A DNA stretch of 64,000 nucleotides from Collybia mongolica (taxonomy: Eukaryota; Basidiomycota; Agaricomycetes; Agaricales; Clitocybaceae). Of this stretch, positions 59,549 through 64,000 are shown in pieces. A model generated the notes under the pieces. It saw only the letters and a list, made by a program, of their open reading frames with translations, did no database searches and was not told the origin of the DNA. The position numbers were made by a program, and so were the translations under genes. Numbering within the stretch: position 1 is the stretch's first letter; the number at the start of each line of letters is the position of its first letter. The stretch is taken from positions 3,100,001 to 3,164,000 of the forward strand of contig JAAXNY010000005.1 of assembly GCA_013420905.1 (NCBI GenBank), written 5' to 3'.

Positions 59549-61783
59549 ATGCTCCGTGCGCTCTTCGTCGCTCCTTTATATTTCCTCTTTCTCCAGGCTC
59601 TGCAGCATGTCTGTTCTGCTGCTGACACCCCTGTTTCTGTCCCATCCAACGCAATCACATCGAATTTAGTTCAGCCGAACTTCCTAGGGATCAGCTTCGA
59701 GCTGAGCTTCATGGATGAATACTGTAAGTTATATTGTGTACAACCAGCAGCCTCAAGCCATGTTTTTTATGCTCCCGCCTTACAGTTGGAAACGACACTT
59801 CTACAATCCCTGCCACTGTTATAAATTACCTGTCAGCCATACGATCTCGCACAGGAAAGATGCCCCTGCGTGTTAGAGTCGGGGGAAACTCCATGGACAG
59901 TTCCACTTACTTACCTGACCAGAAGTCGCCTATGGTACAGCTTAAGCCTGGAGCTATCAATGCAAATAATCAGCCTGTCAATTATGGCCCCGAACTGTGG
60001 AACGTCATGAAAAAGGTCGCCTCCGATGTTGGAGGAGCGGAATATCTTGTCGGTATGAAGCGGGCCTACTTGAGCCTACAGCTATTAACTTGCGTGGGAT
60101 CCTAGGCCTTTCTTTACTTGACCCAAACAATGAGAACGTCCCGCTGTTGGCAAGTGCGTAATCTACAGAGATAGCGTCCTAACCTGGAGCCTAATCTTGG
60201 TCTCTGCAAGGCTCTGCTAAGCAAGGTTTAGGGAACACTTTAGACGGATTTTTACTCGGAAACGTATGATACAATTTTTTCTTCGCTTCCACCCCCCTTC
60301 CAACCCTCTCTCACAGGAACCTGATCTTTATTCCGGCCATGGAAACCGGCCTAACATAAAGAACTATACTTTAGACAACTACATTAATGTAAGCACTACT
60401 TTGGGTCACTTTTAAATCGGTCTCAAGGTCCACTTAGGAATTCCGAACTGTGGCCAACCATCTCGAGAACACACCTGCGGGCAATCTCCTTGATCTCAAG
60501 AACATTGGGGGACCTACGATTTGTTGCGCCTGGGTAATTGAGTTATGCGACTGTATCGTTGGTTCTGCTAACCTATTCTATCTAGGACCTCGACACAGTT
60601 TTACGAGGAGGGTATATGTCGACATTTAATGGGTTTCTTAAATATATATCGTCCGTTATCACTTACTGTGACCGGCCTACCCCGTCTAACCTAACGTACG
60701 TTAATAGCCTTCAACATTATCCGCAGAACAATTGTTTCGATCACTACAATTATGAAATCCCTTACTACATGCAGCATGCAAACGGTATGTCCACCATAAG
60801 TATCATCTTTTCATCACCGTAAATGATGTGGCCCAGTTGTGAGGCTTTCATCGTGGCAACACCCAGGCATTATGACCACGATAAGCAATACATCCGCGAA
60901 CCGCCCACAACTTATTATGTCCGAGTTCAATTCGGCATCGTGTGGCGGTATTCCGAAGATATCAGACACATACGCCGTGGGATCACTTTGGACAGTCGAC
61001 TACGCTCTTCAGATGGCATCCGTTGGATACAGCGCTGCTTACCTCCATACTCGAGAGAGGGGCATCACCTATAACCTGTTCACTCCACCCGAGGGCCCGG
61101 ATGGGAGTGAAGGACCTTGGGTAACTAACCCGCCTTATTACGCCCTCCTTGCAACGTCCGAAGCCTTGCAATCGAACGGCAGGGGCAGCATCGTGGTCGA
61201 CCTAAACATCGCACAATCACAGACCAATACAAACTCGACAGTCGCAGGGTATGCAGTCTATGAATCGAGCGGCTCTCGTGTCTCGCAGTTCGTGCTGTTC
61301 AATTATGCGAACACGTCAACCTCACTTGCCACCTTCGCGCTTCCGTCAAGTGCGTTCGCATCGGCGACGGGGAAGAATGTCACTGTGAAATATCTTTCTG
61401 CAAGAAGTTTACGAGAGCAGGTGGATATTTCTTGGGGTGGCGAGACGCTCGCTGGTGCCGGGGATGGAACTCTCCAGGCAACATCGGCTTCATGGTCTAC
61501 TCCAAACAAGGTTATTGATTGCATCAAAGGCTGCTCCGTCGATGTCCCACCAACGTCCCTTGCCATTGTTTTCGTCCGTGGAGTGATCGATCTACAGAAA
61601 ACCGCTGCTGGCAACCAGACCGGTCAAGGAAAGCCTGTCAGTCAAGGGGGAAACCCGACCGTCCAGGGAAATTCGACCAATCCGGGAGAAAAATCAATTA
61701 GCCAGGCGGAAGCAAGTTTTCATCATTTGCCATTAGTGTTTATCTTGGTTTGGGGGTTGTATGTCGTCTTCTCTTCGCTTTGA
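59549..61783 (+). CDS. Secreted glycoside hydrolase family 79 enzyme with GPI-like tail
   Basis: GH79 enzymes of basidiomycetes cleave beta-glucuronides or related residues on proteoglycans and plant polymers. The ATG at 59549 starts a signal peptide (MLRALFVAPLYFLFLQALQH-VCSA). Then come NLVQPNFLGISFELSFMDEY, MPLRVRVGGNSMDSSTYLPD, the acid/base motif GNEPDLYSGHG and the nucleophile motif LIMSEFNSASCGG; both catalytic glutamates are present. A beta-sandwich domain follows (VDLNIAQSQTNTNSTVAGYA). The C-terminus is a Gly/Asn/Gln-rich linker and a hydrophobic end, HHLPLVFILVWGLYVVFSSL, typical of a GPI-anchor signal. About 620 residues, ten or more exons. Stop TGA at 61781-61783. It looks intact; the substrate is not predicted from sequence alone. 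Confidence 0.86.
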
Positions 61784-62091
61784 CTTGATATAGCTCTGGA
61801 CGGTGTTGTAAATTGTATACCTATACCTTCCGGGTTTGATTTACATTTCTTTTGGGTTGTATTTAAACAATGTTCGTTGATTTTATATTAGTGCACGTTT
61901 ATTGGTTAGGCTTGGATGGATTGTATCGAATCACATACACAAGGACGATACCATTGAGCGAAGTATGCGTACATACATAAAGGTGGATGTTGGTCCCACA
62001 ATGGCGGCAAGGGGTATAGTAGGAGTGCGTAGTATCGACAGATGCAAGGGGTTTACGCAAGAAATACAAAAAATATTGAAAATTACAACAT
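61784..62091. other. Convergent 3' gap of GH79 and GRR1 genes
   Basis: 308 bp between stop codons. AT-rich with no gene seen; presumably terminators of both genes. Confidence 0.4.
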
Positions 62092-64000
62092 CTAGCGTCC
62101 ATGCACATTTCCATTCCCGCTTCCTCCAGCAGCGTTTGATACATTTCCGTCATCTGGCAGGTATGATGAACGGCCGAAAAGGAAGGAGCTGGCGTAGTGC
62201 TCCGCAACATTAAGTGTATTGCGAAGGCTTCTTTTAACACTTCTCCCGCGACCATCACCACTCAATGTGGACTGGATGGCTTCTTGGGAGCCTCGCGTTG
62301 GTGTTTGATCTTGGCCAGGGGTGATTGCGTCATTAGGTTCCCTGTAAGGCCAGACAACAGGAGGGTTGTGCATCTGCATTTGATCGTTATGTTGATACGT
62401 TATTGATGGGGGTGTCACGGAACTCTGATCATGGGCATGTCCTGTGGCCTGGCTATTAGGATTGGGGAGGGGTCGTGGGGATCTCCCATCGTTCTCAATA
62501 AACGGCTGTCGCTGGTGCAAAGCACTTTCCTGACCGCGTCGGAGCTGCGTATGAGCGATCGGCGTAGGCGTGTCATCGGTGCCCCGACCATGTCCAATTT
62601 CTGCAAAATTGAGATCAGGGGTCAGAGCGCCATTGCTACGAGATGACACACCCCGTGGAGCTCCCTCCTGATACGTGCGGAAGAAGCCCGCACCATTCGA
62701 GTTGTTTGTCCCAGCGCTAAGATTTGATGCCTCGTCACTGGGAGGGGGTGAGGTAGAAGATTCAATGATAGGGAGCATGTCCGCCACAGAACGTTGCCCT
62801 TGACCTTGACCCCTTGGTCTTCTAGACGGACCTGCAACCATGGAAGCCGCCAGTATCTGTGCATTCAGGCGATTGGTAGCACCTTGTATGTTGACCGAGG
62901 GGGGTACATAAGTAGGCGGGCTGCGCTCAGGCGGGGGTAGAGCGGGTGGTATGGTGGCTCCACGAATGGGGCGGTCTCGTCGGAACACAAACTCGTGAGA
63001 TGGCGGGACATTGGTAGGCTGGGGGGTTGGGCGATCATCAACGCCGTAGCCGATGTATGGTGAATCAGGTGGGAGCCTCTGAGACATGTATTCATCATCA
63101 TCTTCGTCCTCATCGGCTTCTCCGGCGGTTTCGGGCTCAGGAGTGTCTTCCTCGACATATGCGTCTTCATCATCATCATCGTCTTCATACTCCGTGTCAT
63201 CGGTACCATTCATTTCAGTTATATGATCAAACAATTCTGTGAGGAAGGCGCGAAGTTGTGTTACCCCTTTTCCTGAGTACACGCAAAAGGCGAGTTGTTG
63301 AGAGGAGTTGAAATCCTGTGGAAGATGGGTTAAGGCAAAAAAAGAAGTGTGAGGAAAGGAGTATACCTTAGGTGGTTCACGGCAAAATTGTTGCAATTCT
63401 GGCTGTCGGAAGGATGGTATACCCGTAAGGCTCAAGTGTGTTAATTTATGGAGTTTCTGAAGAAGGAAGTGTATCGCCATTACGGAAATTTGATCACAGT
63501 ACGAAAGGTGAATGCGCTCTAATGTCGCGTGCCTGTCTGCGAGGGAGTAGATTGCCTCATCTGTAAGATTATTCACTCGAACGAGACCAACGCGTCGAAG
63601 CTTGGGCAGGGCCGAGAGTTCAAACACAGACATATCAGTCAGAAGAACGCAATCTTAGATATAAATTAGTCATAGATGTCGAGACATAAGTGCAAAAAGG
63701 CTCACTTGCGAAATCGACGTATCTCAACCGAGTACACGATCGAGCGAGAGTACGTATCGACCGATCTGTTATCTTACTAGCATGTCCCATATGCAGGTAA
63801 TGGAGATACCTTCCCAGCCGACATATGGTCTCTACGGACCTGTCTGTTAAGAGGCCACATTTTGAAAGAACAATATTGCGAATTTTGGGTGCATGGGAGA
63901 TGATTCCCTCGATGGCGTCATCGGTTATGAGGGAGCAAGCTGTCAGGTCGAGCATCCGAAGATGCTCCAGTGAGCGTGATAGGATGAGTGGAGGAAGATC
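62092..64000 (-). CDS. GRR1: GRR1, SCF F-box/LRR substrate receptor, 3' part (runs off right edge)
   Basis: GRR1 is the LRR substrate adaptor of the SCF ubiquitin ligase and connects nutrient sensing, cell cycle and polarity. The window holds the LRR C-terminal half and the long tail; the F-box lies beyond the right edge. Minus-strand LRR motifs are LDLTACSLITDDAIEGIISH, IRNIVLSKCGLLTDRSVETI, HMGHASKITDRSIRTLARSC, LTDMSVFELSALPKLRRVGL and ERIHLSYCDQISVMAIHFLL. The post-LRR segment AFCVYSGKGVTQLRAFLTEL is followed by a long acidic run (YEDDDDDEDAYVEEDTPEPE), then a Pro/Ser/Asn-rich tail ending SNAAGGSGNGNVHGR at TAG 62092-62094. Introns are at about 63655-63705 and 63317-63370. Length and order match full-size fungal GRR1. 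Confidence 0.88.

Noticed and set aside
1..64000. tRNA, rRNA, CRISPR arrays, phage or transposase genes
   Set aside because: Scanned by eye for tRNA B-box like GGTTCRANNCC on both strands, direct-repeat arrays and DDE or reverse-transcriptase motifs; none stood out. A covariance-model and repeat search would be needed to be sure.

Overview
This is a 64 kb stretch of nuclear DNA from a filamentous fungus, most likely a basidiomycete of the Agaricomycetes. The signs are many introns of about 45-70 bp with GT..AG ends, gaps of 100-800 bp between genes on both strands, no operons, and a gene set of fungal housekeeping functions (RPN11, EFR3, VPS52, THOC7, NAA10, REB1, GRR1, RIM15) mixed with lineage-restricted proteins. 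About 27 genes can be supported. Most had to be assembled from several exons, so exon edges are approximate unless stated. Family names come from motif recognition; no database search was possible.

Layout. 0-4 kb: the 5' part of folylpolyglutamate synthase leaving the left edge, a small BRCT protein, and a secreted aldose 1-epimerase. 4-15 kb: EFR3 (plasma-membrane PI4-kinase scaffold) convergent with VPS52 (GARP tether), an uncharacterised Ser/Pro-rich protein, RPN11 (proteasome lid deubiquitinase) and mitochondrial ribosomal protein bS18m. 15-28 kb: a large RIM15 kinase with PAS, kinase and response-regulator domains, a proline-rich UIM-like protein, THOC7, and RNase Z on the opposite strand. 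28.6-33 kb: an exonuclease-like gene whose active site looks lost, a 2.9 kb gene-poor stretch, and a small RING gene with awkward splicing. 33-42 kb: two unrelated-looking RhoGEF genes tail to tail. 43-50 kb: an F-box-less GRR1-like LRR gene, a small membrane protein and a membrane-anchored amidohydrolase. 49-57 kb: REB1/TTF1-type Myb factor, a CCDC97-like protein, a C2H2 protein, a DUF676-like lipase/hydrolase and NAA10. 57-64 kb: a PAF-acetylhydrolase-like lipase, a secreted GH79 glycosidase with a GPI-like tail, and the 3' part of the genuine GRR1 gene, cut by the right edge.

The genes do not form one pathway, and I see no CRISPR array, phage, clear transposon, tRNA or rRNA gene, and no metabolite cluster. 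The best leads are the apparent DEDDh pseudo-exonuclease at 28.7-29.6 kb, the truncated GRR1 duplicate that keeps an intron position of its parent 18 kb away, the stand-alone BRCT gene, the in-frame upstream starts of RNase Z, and GC-AG introns, one of which is forced by the conserved RPN11 protein.
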